A stretch of DNA of 64,000 nt from Poa pratensis (taxonomy: Eukaryota; Streptophyta; Magnoliopsida; Poales; Poaceae). Shown piece after piece: positions 10,652-23,559 of this stretch. The position numbers were made by a program, and so were the translations under genes. The notes beneath the pieces are model-generated. The model was not told the DNA's origin. It did not search any database and saw only the letters and a program-made list of their open reading frames with translations. The stretch lies in contig CAMZMU010000075.1 in NCBI GenBank assembly GCA_947311845.1, positions 23,845,421 through 23,909,420 on the forward strand, read 5' to 3'. Position 1 is the first letter of the stretch; every line of letters starts with the position of its first letter.

Positions 10652-13299
10652 TCAATAGGTGTTGTGGAGGGCATTGGAGACTTGGCTACATCATGAAGAA
10701 TTAAGGGATCTTCATCAATTATATTCTCTCAAGCCAAGTCATTTGGATTATATTGTTCTATAACATATCCAATGTTTCTCCTTGCGGTAACTTGTATTTA
10801 AATCATATATACATTGAAAGTTGCTTGCACCCTTGCATGTGTTTGGTTTTGTACCTTGCTAGTGTTTGTATATGTTGTGCTCTCTACTTACTTATCTTGA
10901 GCAATCAAGTATGTGTATGTTGGTTTGCACACCATGTATGTGTGAGTTTGTGTTGAGCCTTTTGTATCAACTTGCTTATATCTTAATTGGCTCTTTTTGA
11001 GAGATTAATGGACTATCCCATTTTGGGGGAGTGATATGCTTGCGCACTTCACAATCCTAAAAATGTATATACATGAGTACTACCACTTAGTGTTGATATA
11101 TCAATTTTATCTAGTCTCTATATGGTATGTCCTTCTCATGAGAAATTCAAATTCTATAATGTTCATTAATCATCTCTAGTTGGGTTTTACTTGCCTCTTG
11201 TGGAGAATGAATGGATTATCACATTATGGGGGAGTAATAAGCTATGTGCATATTACAAACCTAGACAATGTGAACATGTGAGGTATTGCCACCTAGAATT
11301 GATATTGTTAATTATCTTATTCCTTTGTGGCATGTTTCTCAAACAAGTTCCCATTTGCTTAAATGTTTTTACTTACTCACACTTTGGATCTTGTTTGTGA
11401 TGAATGTTCTTGGTAAGGTTTTCCTCTAATATGTTCTCATATATCTCTTTGGAAAACCGATTGCTTCAAAGCACTCTTTGTAGTTGCTTTGCATTATCGC
11501 GTGAATATTTGAAGCTATCAAGAACATTTATCTACATAAGCATCGCGCTTAAATCTTATCCTTCACCATGTGCTTATTGGTTGCGAAGATGATCTTGAAA
11601 TCAATCCAATACACCACTAAGAAATTTCTACATATACTCCTTTTCCATGACAATTGATGTCATAATTGTGGTGAAATTTGTAGATCATCTTCATGTTGGC
11701 TCTTGATTTTATTGCCTTATTTCTTGCCAAAAATTAATGTGATTTAACTCCTTTTGTCTTCCTTACCTCTTGTGGATCATTTTGCTTTACTCAAACTTTC
11801 CTAGTGTTTTATTTGGTGTAGGAGAGGCATTGATCCCATCATTGTGCACCTTGCATTCAAAGGCTACTTATAGATAATGCACTATTCTTGGGTGAGCTAT
11901 CCTATATTGAGTACAACTTATATTTTCATTAGTATTGGATCTTATTGCTTTTTCTTGATATATGACTAGTGTTTGAATAGATATTTGAGAGCGATGATTC
12001 CATGTGTGTGCATTGTGTATTCAAATACAAGATCATAAAATAATGCACTTTTGTTGGGAGAGCTATCATGTATCTTTTTAAACACTATTTATATTCTATT
12101 TGTATTTGATCCTTTCCATTGGTCTTTGATCCCGATGACATGTCTCATGGAAGACAAACCTTTTTGGCTTGGTACTTTGTACCATCATGAAAAGTGTAGA
12201 GGGTGTGGTTTATTTGTTGGAACCCCGCTCTTTCTTTTTGAGAGTTTGTCCCAATTGGCATCTCTCTTTGGGAGTGGGTTATATCATTCGTTGATTAACA
12301 TCTCTCTCTTTTGGTATCTCTTTTGGAAATTTGATATCTAGTCCTTTTATATTGATTAATTGGTATCTTATTTTCTTTTTGATATCTTTATCCAATTGGT
12401 ATCTTATCAATTATGTGTTGATTTGCTTTTAGTTTCAATTGGCTTCTCTAAATCAATTTTTGATTTGGATCTTTGATATAATTTGGACCCTCTTTGATCT
12501 CTTAATATTTGTCCAAATTGTATCTCCCTTTGGTTATTGAAGGTCATAGGCATGCATATCTACTACATGTTTATTTTATGGCATGCTTTCCTTCTTTGTG
12601 CCAATATATAGGGGAAACTCCACGGAATCCTAAATCGGCTAAGATGTGCATGAAATTCAATTTCATATCTATATGCACATATTTATGTGGAGTTCCTTCT
12701 ATGTATTGTAGTTTGACTAACTACTTGGACCCAATTAGTTTGGGAACAATTTTACTTGAATGTGTTTTAGGTACATGGAGATGCATTGGATGCTTGTCTC
12801 ATTTACAATGAAAGTATCTTCACCACATGCTTATTGGAGCCAAGCGAGGATGGTTGATGAAATTTTATCTACTACATCAACCCAATGTCATCTCGGTAAC
12901 AAGTATTCACCCTCATGCATACTTTTCTAGCATCCAACCTTGTGTAGGTTGCATCATGGCATGAAAAGTATTTATTTGCTTTTGTTGTAGCTATTGCAAA
13001 TTCAATGTAGCTCTTATGATACTTGTTGCTTTCCTCAACGCATCCCAACTATCTCCTTTTCCCTTAGTGATATTTGTGATGCTTGTGTTGAGGTTGAATT
13101 TGAAGTTCATTATTATACAATATGATAACATTGAGCTATGGGCTATGATCCTAAACAAACATCATATGTGTATATTTTATGACTTCCCTTGGATATCGTG
13201 TTTCTTTTCCTTAGTAACTAATTTTATGTGTACATGTTTCTTTGTGGATATATATCTCATGATTGTTGTACACTTAGAAACTTATATACATGAGAGAAA
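10652..13299. other. Non-coding internal region of the gag-only retrotransposon
   Basis: AT-rich, stop-rich sequence where an autonomous element would carry pol. Phrases such as 'gggggagtgatatgc' and 'gggggagtaataagc' recur, and there are runs of 'ttggtatctc'-like repeats near 12240-12440. Small open frames here show no recognisable motif. Confidence 0.7.
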
Positions 13300-16200
13300 T
13301 GTGGCGCCCCGACCTGACTGCTATACAGTGATGCTGTGTGTCACCGGTTAAGCGATACAACCGGAGGTTACGGGTTTACCAATCCCCGGCCAAAACCTTT
13401 GGCAGGCGTTGCTCGAAATGGATCATCGGCAACGCAACACCCCGATTGATGCCTTAACACAGGCACAACTATCAATGCATAATAGAGAGATCAAGACTTG
13501 TGGAACAACTGGCACATCAAAGACTCTACGACACAAAACATTATAGTTCAACTCTTATAATAGAGAAAGATAGCAATTACAACCAGAGGTCACAGACCCA
13601 ACATTACAACAAACGGAAGCTAATTAGGTTGTTCTAAACAACAAGAACCAAATTATGGCCTAAGAGGCCTACACATAAACATCCAAGCGCCAGCTGTTCC
13701 GGGATGTCCCAAGCTGCCACCTGGGAACCCCAGACTACTCGTCGACGTCCCCAAAGAACCCACCTTCGAGGTCGGTGAAGTCCTCCTCTGAAACAAAACA
13801 AACGACGTTGAGTTCGACGAACTCGCAAGATTATATATAGAGCTTTAGCTCGATGAGGCTTTCAAAGTTTTATGGCTGTTTTGCATAAAGCTGATTTTAT
13901 TTAATAAAGACATACTCCATGGCAACGACTAATCAGAATATTTTCAAAAGGGGGTAAGAAGTGACTCTTTTCGTGATCACTTTTCTCATCATCAACCATC
14001 ATCAACCACTGTACCTGTTCATCAAAGGCACCTCCCCGAATCACCCTCGAGGAAGTCAACCTTGCATTCTTGAGTGGTACCTTTAGTACCCAGGTTTTAA
14101 TCATTCCGTTCAAGTTATTCTATGATCTTATCGTCCTTTCCCAAGTCGTTCGTAACCGTGGACACGGCTTTTCGAAAAGATTTAACCCTGCAGGGGTGCA
14201 CTGTGTTTACCTTCGGTACCGCCCGGCTCATTGCCTACGCTTAGCTCTCTTCCGGGGAAAGCCGGCTGAGTGGGAACGGTTACAACCTTTACCTTGTTAA
14301 AGACTAACCCAGGATCATCAGTGAGGACGGGACAGCCGTGCCTGCAACACCCTGTCCCGTGGCCACTCATTTTCCTAAACACCACCATCCTCATCTCAGT
14401 CTTGGCCACCATCTTCATGCACACGCAAATGGAAGCTCAAACTAGAGGACCCTGGCTAGTCCCGCCCAAGTTAGTCGGTCGACGAGGGCTCCATATACCC
14501 CACCGAATGGAAGCGCGCTCATTCTTGGTTCAAGAGGTAAAGAACTCGCACCTAGGCGGCGAGAACGAGACAAAGCACCACAACCACAGTGGCCTCTCAT
14601 CCCCACCTTTAAGCATTTTATTACCTGTCACCACAAATTCTCCACCATCATCTGTACATCTCGTCACCTGTTTCCATCAATGGAACATCCACCGGACTGC
14701 TAAGCATTTAACTAAGCATGGCTAAGCATCAACATTGCATAGTTAAGTATCTCGGGCCAACAATACAACCCTATGGATAATAGGAGGGAAACAGGTATTG
14801 GCATCGGAATCTTAATGCAACTATAGGATACTCTAATCCAATAAAATTGACATTTGGAACCGCATGCAATATTATAGTGGAGAAAATATTTGCGGAAACA
14901 TAGGATAAGATATGCTCAGAGGGGGGATTACGCTTGCCTTGCTCAACGTGCTGGTAGTACGGATCTTCGGGGTATTGCGGTGCAACCCCGGCTGCTTGAT
15001 CTATCGAAGCATAACAACGGAGAACAATCAATCACCACACATGCTTTATCAAATGCAATGCGCAAACACATGATGGCATGACAATTTAATGTACCAGAAT
15101 TATTAATAGCTATCTGGCAATTTAAATGGGGTGCGAGAATAATTACTTCAACCGGATATGAAAACACCCCATATTTAACTTAATGCTTCTAATACTACTA
15201 GAAGTACATTATGCATGATGATGACGATTCTGGATGATTCATGTTTTTCTGAACATTTTGGTATAACAAACACCATTTTCGGAGGTCCAGATAAAAAGTT
15301 ATTATATTTATGATATCCTCTTTTAATTATGTGCTTTAATTAAATTAATTTCAACAGGAATAGTATTTCAAATACACGAATTCGAGAGGGAGGGATGGAA
15401 CACAAGGAATCATCGGAGTCGATGTCCCTAATGCGCGAGGGGGGAGCGGGAATCATGCGCAAAAGGGGAGGAAAAGGAAAAAGGAGCGTCTGAAAAAAAA
15501 CAGCCAACCCGACCTCCAGCTCGGTCTGGGCCGGCTAGCAGGCCGGCCTGGCTCCAGAGCCTTCCGGCCCTCAGCCCGGTCTGGGCCGGCTAAAAGGCCG
15601 GCTAGGGGCCCGAAGAAAATGGCCTGCAGCCCGGCTTAGGCCGGTTTCGCGGCCGGACCGCGAGCGAGGCGACGGAAACTTCCTCGACGGTGGCTACGGC
15701 GACGAACTCCGCGAGACCACGGCGAGGCTACGGCGTGAGAGGGGAGGGGAAGGGGCCAGCGAGGTCGTCGTGCTCACCCTCAGCACGGGGGAGAGGTCGG
15801 GGAAGCCGGAGGAGGCGTGACGGCGGCGTATTCCCGCGGCGGAGCTCGGGCGGCCGCGCGGGGAAACGGAGTTGCCGGCGGCAATGCACGGCCTCCCGCC
15901 TCGATTCCTCTGGCGTAGAAGGGGAGGTGAACGCGGCGGAGGTGCTGGTGTTGCTCGATTAGCTCGGGAGCGCGGCAATCAACGGCGACAAGCTCGGCGA
16001 GCTCGGCGGCTACGGCCGTGCCATGGTGGGGAAACGAGAGAGGAAAAATCGGGGGAGCGGTGCGGAGCAGGTGAGACTCGGGGTCGTGTGCCCTTCTTCT
16101 CCTTGCAGGGGAAAGGGCGGAGCAGGGGGCCCAGGCGAGGGGCGACGGTGGTGCGGCGCGAGCACGGACTGCTCGGTCGCTACAGGGAGGGAGATGACAC

Positions 16201-16723
16201 TTTTACAAAAAGCCCCCTGGAGAATTTGTTCCCCTCACCGATTGGTCCTTTTCTGTTCTGGAACAAATATACAGCACTGTGTTTGAATTAATTGAGTCAC
16301 TTAAACACTTCCAAAGATTATGAAATAATTTGGGGAGGCTCCCCTTGTCATTTAGTTACTCCACAAAAATTGGGGTTTAAGAATAAAATGTTTTGACCAA
16401 CTCTTGTTCATAGTGTTTCATTGTGGCCATTTGCTAATTTCCAAAATGATATCCTTTTAGGAATTCAAAGCGAGTTCCAAATATTTAGTTTGAACTCTTG
16501 GAACTTCCTTGACAAATATAAGATGTCAAGTACTTTTGTTTTGCAAGTTTAAGTGCTTTCATTGTCGTGAAGTTTGTTAGAGCAAGTTTGGCATTGGTTT
16601 TTAAGTGTGCCAAACCATTTGTTTTCTGTGGGTAGCAATTCAAACTGGATGCCATGATGCAATGCAACACAAAAGCAAAAAATTTACTCGGGTTTTTAGG
16701 TTCTCAAATTTGGGGCTGTTACA
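13300..16723 (-). mobile_element. Solo LTR, 3.4 kb, TSD AGAAA
   Basis: On plus the block begins TGTGGCGCCCC and ends GGGGCTGTTACA; it is flanked by AGAAA at 13295-13299 and 16724-16728. Read on minus it starts TGTAACAGCCCC, like many grass Ty3/gypsy LTRs, so minus orientation is preferred. No primer site, gag, pol or second LTR is seen, so I read it as one LTR left after recombination between two LTRs. A GC-rich part (about 15500-16200) contains the direct repeat 'ggtctgggccggct'. Its open frames have no recognisable motif and are treated as non-coding. Confidence 0.75.
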
Positions 16724-16728
16724 AGAAA

Positions 16729-17533
16729 TTACATCTTTACTCGATATCCTAATTCTTCGGTGTCACCTCTTTTTACTCCGTTTTTGATTTTTTGGCGTGA
16801 CTCCGAAAAGAATTTTATTTATGGGTGCATATCCTATTTTATCACATCTTGGTGCTCTCATCTTGGTGAATATCTTGCTTGTCTTTACAAGCCAATAATC
16901 TTCAACATGGGATATGTCACAAGCTTTGTTTTCCATTTACATCTTATTGAGCTTGTGAATTCATTTGTTTTTGTGTTTTAGAGGATACCGGAGGAGTGAG
17001 GATTCCATGTTTGTACACCTTGTATTCAAATACAATAATTCTAAATTATGTACAAATATTGGGGAGCTCCTCTATTTTTCTTTAAAACACTCTTTTGATC
17101 AAATCATAATATCTTGTGTTTATTTGGTTAGTTGGATCTTGTTGATTGCTTACTTTTTAGTTGGAGAATTGTAAAAAGTTTTCCATATCGTTCTTTTGCA
17201 ATCTTTGGATCCTCAATATAGTTTGTGCTCTCTCCAACTATTCGTCATTGGATATGTGTATTTGATTTCACTCATATTTTGAGAAATGCACACGTTATGG
17301 GGGAGCTCATACTATATTGACCTTCTAAGATTTTTCGCCCATTTTGGAAATGGATGCCAATGGGGGAGAAGTTTTATAGGGTTTAAGGGAATTTGGTTTT
17401 ATGCTTTTGTTTTGGTCATAAGCATTTACCTTTCATGCTCATGCATCCATGCTTGTTGATTTGTATGGTTGCTTAATTCATTATATAAACCCTTCTAAAA
17501 GAGATTGTCATCAATTACCAAAATGGGGGAGAT
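16729..17533. other. Non-coding internal tail and polypurine tract of the gag-only retrotransposon
   Basis: AT-rich sequence resuming after the solo LTR. It ends in a purine run 'atgggggagat' (17523-17533) directly before the 3' LTR, the expected plus-strand primer for reverse transcription. Other 'tgggggag' runs occur at about 17297 and 17362. Confidence 0.7.
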
Positions 17534-20077
17534 TGAAAGGGCATGGCGCCCCCATGTGTGGTTTTGGTAATTAATGACAATCCCTATGGTCTAATGGTTG
17601 CATTGAGTTGTACTTGTAGTGTTTGTCCATAGACCATGCTTGAACTCCATATGTTGGATTCAAGGTTGATGCCATGAATATATTGATATAATGAAGTATT
17701 TGGCATCAAGATCAAGAAGAAGAGTATGTGATGACCAAGTTATTATTCGAGGAGTTATCCGATGATTGGTCATATGTGAGTTGAGCATATTGCAAGTATG
17801 TCTTGAAGAAAAGGATTAGTGATCATTCATGGTTATCTTCAAGACATCATCTATTGAAAAGAGAAGAAAAGATACAAGGTTGATCAAGATTTTGATCAAC
17901 TCACAAAGCTAAAAGATGTACCAAGTGGGATCGTATCTCTTGGTATGGTAAGCAATTGTCCATATAGCTTTGTGAACTAACCCATGATATGTTTGTGTCA
18001 TTTCTATGTGTGGTTAGGTATCTTTCTATGGGCTTGCATCAAATGAAGATTTCATATAGCCCATGAAGGATGACGTCAAGTGATGATCGTCATCAAGCTT
18101 GAGATGTGCAAGTTCAAGAGAAGTATCTCGAAGATATCATATGCTTGATGCTTGCCACCCTCTTGGAGATAATGGTCAAGTGAAGATGTGCCTATGAGTG
18201 TCTCTCCCATAGTGGAGCATGGGGGAGCAATATTTGAGTCTTCACCAAGCGAAGCGCAATCAAGAAAGGTGGTCCACTTGAAAAGATCAAGATCATCAAC
18301 ATCTAGCTCAAGTGGAATGCGCAAGGCAAAGGTATGATAGGGTTTCTATTTTACCGGTCTCGTGGTGCTAGTTGGGAGACCGGGTTATCGGATAGATACC
18401 GTACTATCAAGAGGGGCTCTCGACTAAATCTTAAGCGTATCAGTTGGAGAGAGCTCAAACCTTTGCATACTTGGCATCATCATATTTCTTGGTTCTTATT
18501 TGTCTTATCTCTCTATGTGGTTTTGGAGCTTGTTGTGACCTTCATAACAAGCTCAAGTTCACCGAAAACGGATTTCGTATGAAAAACTTGTTGCGTTTTC
18601 GGTTTTGGAGTTTCTCCGGTTCATCTTCTATAGAGAGGTTTCACCTTTCTACATTTGGTTTTATACTCCCTTGTTGGACTATGATGTTTTCCTGCATCAT
18701 CTTGTCGTGCTCGTTGTGGTGATTCCAACGAGCCCAAGAACATCGAAAACGGAGTTCGTATGCATAAGTTATTGCATTTCTCGTCCGGGCGTTCCAGGAA
18801 TTCCGGAAATCCGAACCAATTTCGGACCAATTCCGAACTGGTCGGAATTTTCTGGACCAATTCCGAACTGGATCCGAACTGGCTTTTTCAGTACTGTATT
18901 CAGTCCGGATTCTAGTTGGTTTTCGTCCGGATTATTCCGAGTCAACCGGAATTCCGAACCAATTCCGGATTGCACGAATGTGGCCCAAACGGTCGGATTT
19001 TGGGACCTATAAAATGGGGCCTTCTTCCCCAAAGGTTCCCCAACTCTTGAGCTCGAAATTTGCCACCATTGTTGACCTTGTTGAGCTTTACTATCTCTCT
19101 ATCCCTCCATGATTCTTGCCTCCAATTAGAGGGAAAAGAGAGAGGAGATCTAGATCTATCATTCCACCAATCAATCTCTCCTCTAAGTGATGGGAAGCCT
19201 TTTGATCTAGCTCTTGGAGGAATTTGGTGTTCCTCTTTGTTCTTCCTCTCTTCTCCCCCCAATAGCATTAGTTGATTTGGTGGGATTTGAGAGTGAAGGA
19301 TTTTGAGCACTTCTTGTGTTCTTGCCCATTGCATCGGTTGCATCGGTTTGAGTTCTCCACGGTGATACGTGGAAATCGAAGTTGAGAAGCTTGTTACTCT
19401 TGGGTACATGGGGTGCCCTAGAGCTTGTCCTCTTGGGTACTTGGGGTGCCCTAGACGGTCCTTGTTGATCTCGGAGTTTTGGTGGCTCGTGGGATAGTTG
19501 GGAGCCTCCAATTAAGTTGTGGAGTCGCGCCCCAACCTTGTGTTTCTTGTGGCTTTGGGGCCGCGGGAATTCGGTGAGAGCCTCCAATTAAGTTGTGGAG
19601 TGTGCCTCATCCTTGTACGGGTTCGGTGACCACCCTCGAGTGTCCCATAGTGGTTCGTGGCACTCTACATTGGTAGAGGCACGAAGGAGATTACGGTGTG
19701 CCATTTGACGGCTATTCGGGGATCACTTTGTGACTCCGCACCGCTCCAACGGAGACGTAGCTTCCATTGGGAAGTGAACTTCGGGATAAATCATCGTCTC
19801 CAAGTGCCTCGGTATTTCTATACCCGAGCTTCTTACTTATGCAATTTACTTTGTGATAGCCATCGAGCTTGAAGTAATATATCTTGCTATCACATAGTTG
19901 TATATCTTGTTTAGCATAAGTTGTTGGTGCACATAGGTAAACCTAGCTTGTTTAGGTTTTGTGCTTGATAAATTAAACGCTAGTTTTATTCCGCATTTAT
20001 TCAAGCCTAAACCGTAAAGAATTTTAAATCGCCTATTCACCCCCCCCCCCCCCCTAGGCGACATCCGTGTCCTTTCA
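17534..20077 (+). repeat. 3' LTR of the gag-only retrotransposon
   Basis: 2544 bp, begins TGAAAGGGC and ends CCTTTCA, followed by TSD CAATG. It carries the same TATAAAA (19008-19014) and repeat cluster as the 5' copy. A poly-C run before the end is longer here (20041-20054) than in the 5' LTR. Confidence 0.93.
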
Positions 20078-20082
20078 CAATG

Positions 20083-23000
20083 TATCATTGGTCTCAAATT
20101 CGCACTTCTCTTTTTGCATCTGCGTCGACCACCAAACAACAATCTCAACAAGCAACATTAAATACACCACACAAGGTGAGCATAAATCTTGAGTTCCATA
20201 AGAATTGGTAGCATCTGCACCACAGCAATGGATCTCTTATTCACTCCTCTATGTAGTATAATCAAGGGACTTGAGGGAAATAAGATATTCGTTTTCTAGC
20301 TCCTTCAACTATCTAACGTATATTCACCTGAACTAAAGACATGCTTGTATCTGTGTAGTTCTAAACCAAATGACAGCAATAGAATCAAACTCCACCATAT
20401 GACCATTTAAGAAACAAAGAGGATAGCAGAAAAAATTGCATGTGCATGTGGGCATGCTGGAAAAGCACCATAGATCTTCAGCTCAGATCCATTTAGCACT
20501 TTATTTTTTTGTTCTCAGTTAGTCTCGGGTGAAAACAGACACGCAGCTAGGAAGCAGATACCTTATGCAAAAGCAGGCAAAAATAGACATGAGAATGCTT
20601 CAGGGAGCGACCCACTCAATTGGAAAACAAGTAACGGAAGAAGGAACACCACATCAGTGCACAAAATTCTGAGCAAAGTTTCAGGCAGGCGAGGCCAAGA
20701 GATCAACACATTTATGCAAAAACAATACATTTGCATGTTCGCCATAGCAAGTCGATCATCACATTAGCGGCGTATATGATATACGAACTCGGAGTAGAAC
20801 ATTTAGGAGAAAGCTTGTCTGATTTTGTTTACCTTCAGTGTGGTGCGAGTAATGTCAGCTATCCAACAAGGGCAGCTCCATCCACCAAGGAAAGTTCAGC
20901 AAGGCAGCTATATAAGCTCCATCCATGGAGGCACATTCCTCAAGGGCTCAAGGCCATCAACAAAACTGAATGAATAAAACCCATAAGATATACAAGTTAA
21001 CATCTCAAAGAATGGAGAAGCCACAATCAGTATAGGGTACTCATAAACATGACAAGCACACGGAACTCATAATTTTTATTTCATACTATAATCATAGCAA
21101 GTTGATCATCACATAATCAGCGTATATGATATACTAACTCGGAGTAGAACATTTAGGAGAAAGCTTGTCTGATTTTGTTTACCTTTAGTTTGGTGCGAGT
21201 AATGTCAGCTATCCAACAGGGGCAGCTCCATCCATCGAGGAAAGTTCAGCAAGGCAACTATGTAAGCTCCATCCATGGAGGCACATTCCTCAAGGGCTCA
21301 AGGCCATCAACAAAGCTGAATGAATAAAACCCATAAGATATACAAGTTAACATCTCAAAGAATGGAGAAGCCACAATCAGTATAGGGTACTCATAAACAT
21401 GACAAGCACATGGAACTCATAAATTTTATTTCATACTATAATCAGTCCTGAATAGACACCTCCAGGAAATTGCATTGCATTGAACCAGATGGTTATTCAA
21501 AATCGATATGAGATTTAGTTTACCACATATCGCTAGCTGCTGAGAACAAAACCTTTTTCTATGTACAATAATGCGACCCACTAAACCAACTAATGCAGTG
21601 ATGGCACAGAATACAAAATTGAGCTAGCACTGGTTCTGTGCATTCAACAGATCACAGACAAAATATGAACCAAAAAATACTGAACCATCGACATTAGACT
21701 CGTCAAATAAACAAACCTTGATTTTAATCACGTGATATGCAAATCTGTTCAGCGCTCTCAAACTTCAGTGTTTCCATGGACCTGCTGAGCAATCCATAGC
21801 TTCTCGACCTTTATGTTAGCCATGTTAAGTCATTATAAATCCAACGGGGACGACCATTTCCACCTTGGCTCCACAAACAAGACTCTGCATTACACAATTA
21901 ATAATGTTTAGTTGTACATTTTTCAAGGTCCTGTTATTTAGTAAGCTTCAACAAAGAATTATGCAGGAACATGACTTAATAGACATCAAATAATCAAAGG
22001 TACAATGGAGCATGAGCACACACCAGGGCATGAAAATGCGAAAACAATATAAAACAAATGTACGTAAGAAGCAGGCAGGTAGCTACTCACAACTACATCT
22101 GGCCTACAGGTAATTCAGTTCAGACAAAGCTAAAATTTCATGAGATGGATCCCTACGAAAGAAATTCCCATTGTACGGTTACAAAAAGGACAGCTTGAGA
22201 TGTATACACACTGATAATACTGAGTAGAGGCATTAAATAAAGTTCAGACAACAGCCAAGCGAAGCTAAGAGATGCATACACACTGATAATACTGAGTAGA
22301 CACAAACACTGAAAGGACAAAGTTGGACTACTTTATCTATCTAGCAGTGGCACAACTATTCTTGAACATCACTTGAATTTTTTCCTCAAATTATGGATAA
22401 AACCTTGAGTACACAACTTCACAATTTGTGTTTCCAACTCAATTAAATTCAGCTACCGAGCATAAGTGCCCACTGGCAATCAATTTATTATAAACTTACA
22501 GCAAAGCTTAGAAGTTAGTAAGACTACAAGCGAGAAAATTCAAAAGACGCCGCTAGGCGCCTTACGCCCTTACCACCCAAACATCCCTAAGGCGCCGCCT
22601 TCAAAACCATGATAAATACAAAATTTAGTTTCATTGTAGGGAGTAAAAATCCATCAAACTCGTACCAAGTAGTACAATTCTGCTAGAGAAATAAAATCAT
22701 TGCATTATGATAACAATGGACCTCTCTAATTTATAGTACTTGCAAAAAAATGTACTTAACTATATCAAGTTCAATTTTGTAGCTACCAGTGATATGAACC
22801 CAGCTGATCTTTCAAATATGTAGCTACCAACCGCAATGTTCAATATCGTTGAATAGGTACTTTACATGCATCTCTTTATAATACTGTAGTATTTTACAGA
22901 ATCTGTTTCTAGAACACAGCACTGGTTTTTGGATACTTTTTTTTTACTGAATTATTGGTTTTACAGAACGTACTGCAGCTGATGTCGTTGAGTGTGCTTG

Positions 23001-23559
23001 CCTCACTGGGCTGCCCAAATTTAAGGTATTCTCGCCAAACAAAGACTAACATATATAAAAACTGTCGATCGAGATTTCAAGAACATATTAGCCTGCTTCT
23101 TAATTCTTAGCACTTGCATTCATTATCAAATATACAGAGTGAATGTTCTAGAGTCGTAAGGTTAATAAATATCTATTTCATTAGGCAAGCAACCCAGTTA
23201 ATTTTTTCTGCACTGCTGTACCTGTACAGCTCATCTGGCAGTTGTAGGGAAGGGGAATGGGAGTTTAAAGTTAATTCCCTTTCCCCATCTTAATTATTTC
23301 ATTAGGCACGCAACCAGACACGCTCGTAGAGTCGTAGTTGGATAGTTCTCCAATCTCTAGCAACAATTTCAAGATGTGGAATAGGCCAAAACAATGTACT
23401 GTGTTACATGCATTATTTTCGGTATTAAAGAACAATTAGCTAGAGCCTAGACCCTTTACTCCTGCAAAAAAAATCATTCCCTCAACGGGGCCAATCCAAT
23501 TGGCTAAATACATATATGGAAGAAGAGGGAACAAGAGAAATCAAGATCAATAGCTGTAC
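20083..23559. other. Non-coding flank with tandem duplication; possible 3' region of a minus-strand gene
   Basis: No convincing gene. A good minus acceptor near 21894 precedes an open stretch ending in a stop near 21837 (contains CGAKVEMVVPVGF), which could be a terminal or UTR exon, but I cannot join it to anything. A short repeat-like segment with 'cgccgctaggcgccttacgc' lies near 22550. Confidence 0.4.
20743..21444. repeat. Tandem direct duplication, 350-bp unit, two copies
   Basis: 20743-21092 and 21093-21444 are nearly identical over their full length, starting 'catagcaagt(c/t)gatcatc' and ending 'catactataatca'. They differ by a few substitutions and one short indel. The exact head-to-tail junction indicates a recent local duplication. 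No open frame is conserved. Confidence 0.9.

Larger units (their letters stand above)
5691..20077 (+). mobile_element. Non-autonomous LTR retrotransposon, gag-only, TSD CAATG
   Basis: Two direct LTRs (5691-8231 and 17534-20077) flank 9.3 kb of internal DNA. The TSD CAATG is at 5686-5690 and 20078-20082. A tRNA-iMet primer site follows the 5' LTR and a purine tract precedes the 3' LTR. The only coding remains are a broken gag with coiled coil and two CCHC knuckles. No protease, integrase or reverse transcriptase motif is visible, so movement would need another element's enzymes. The LTRs differ at about three dozen positions by eye over 2.54 kb, implying fairly recent insertion. The gag start resembles copia-type gag (UBN2-like), so a Copia-derived non-autonomous family is most likely. 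A solo LTR of another family is nested at 13300-16723. Confidence 0.93.

Noticed and set aside
15690..16291. Open frames of 90-139 codons as host genes
   Set aside because: They lie inside the solo LTR, are Arg/Gly-rich and show no motif.
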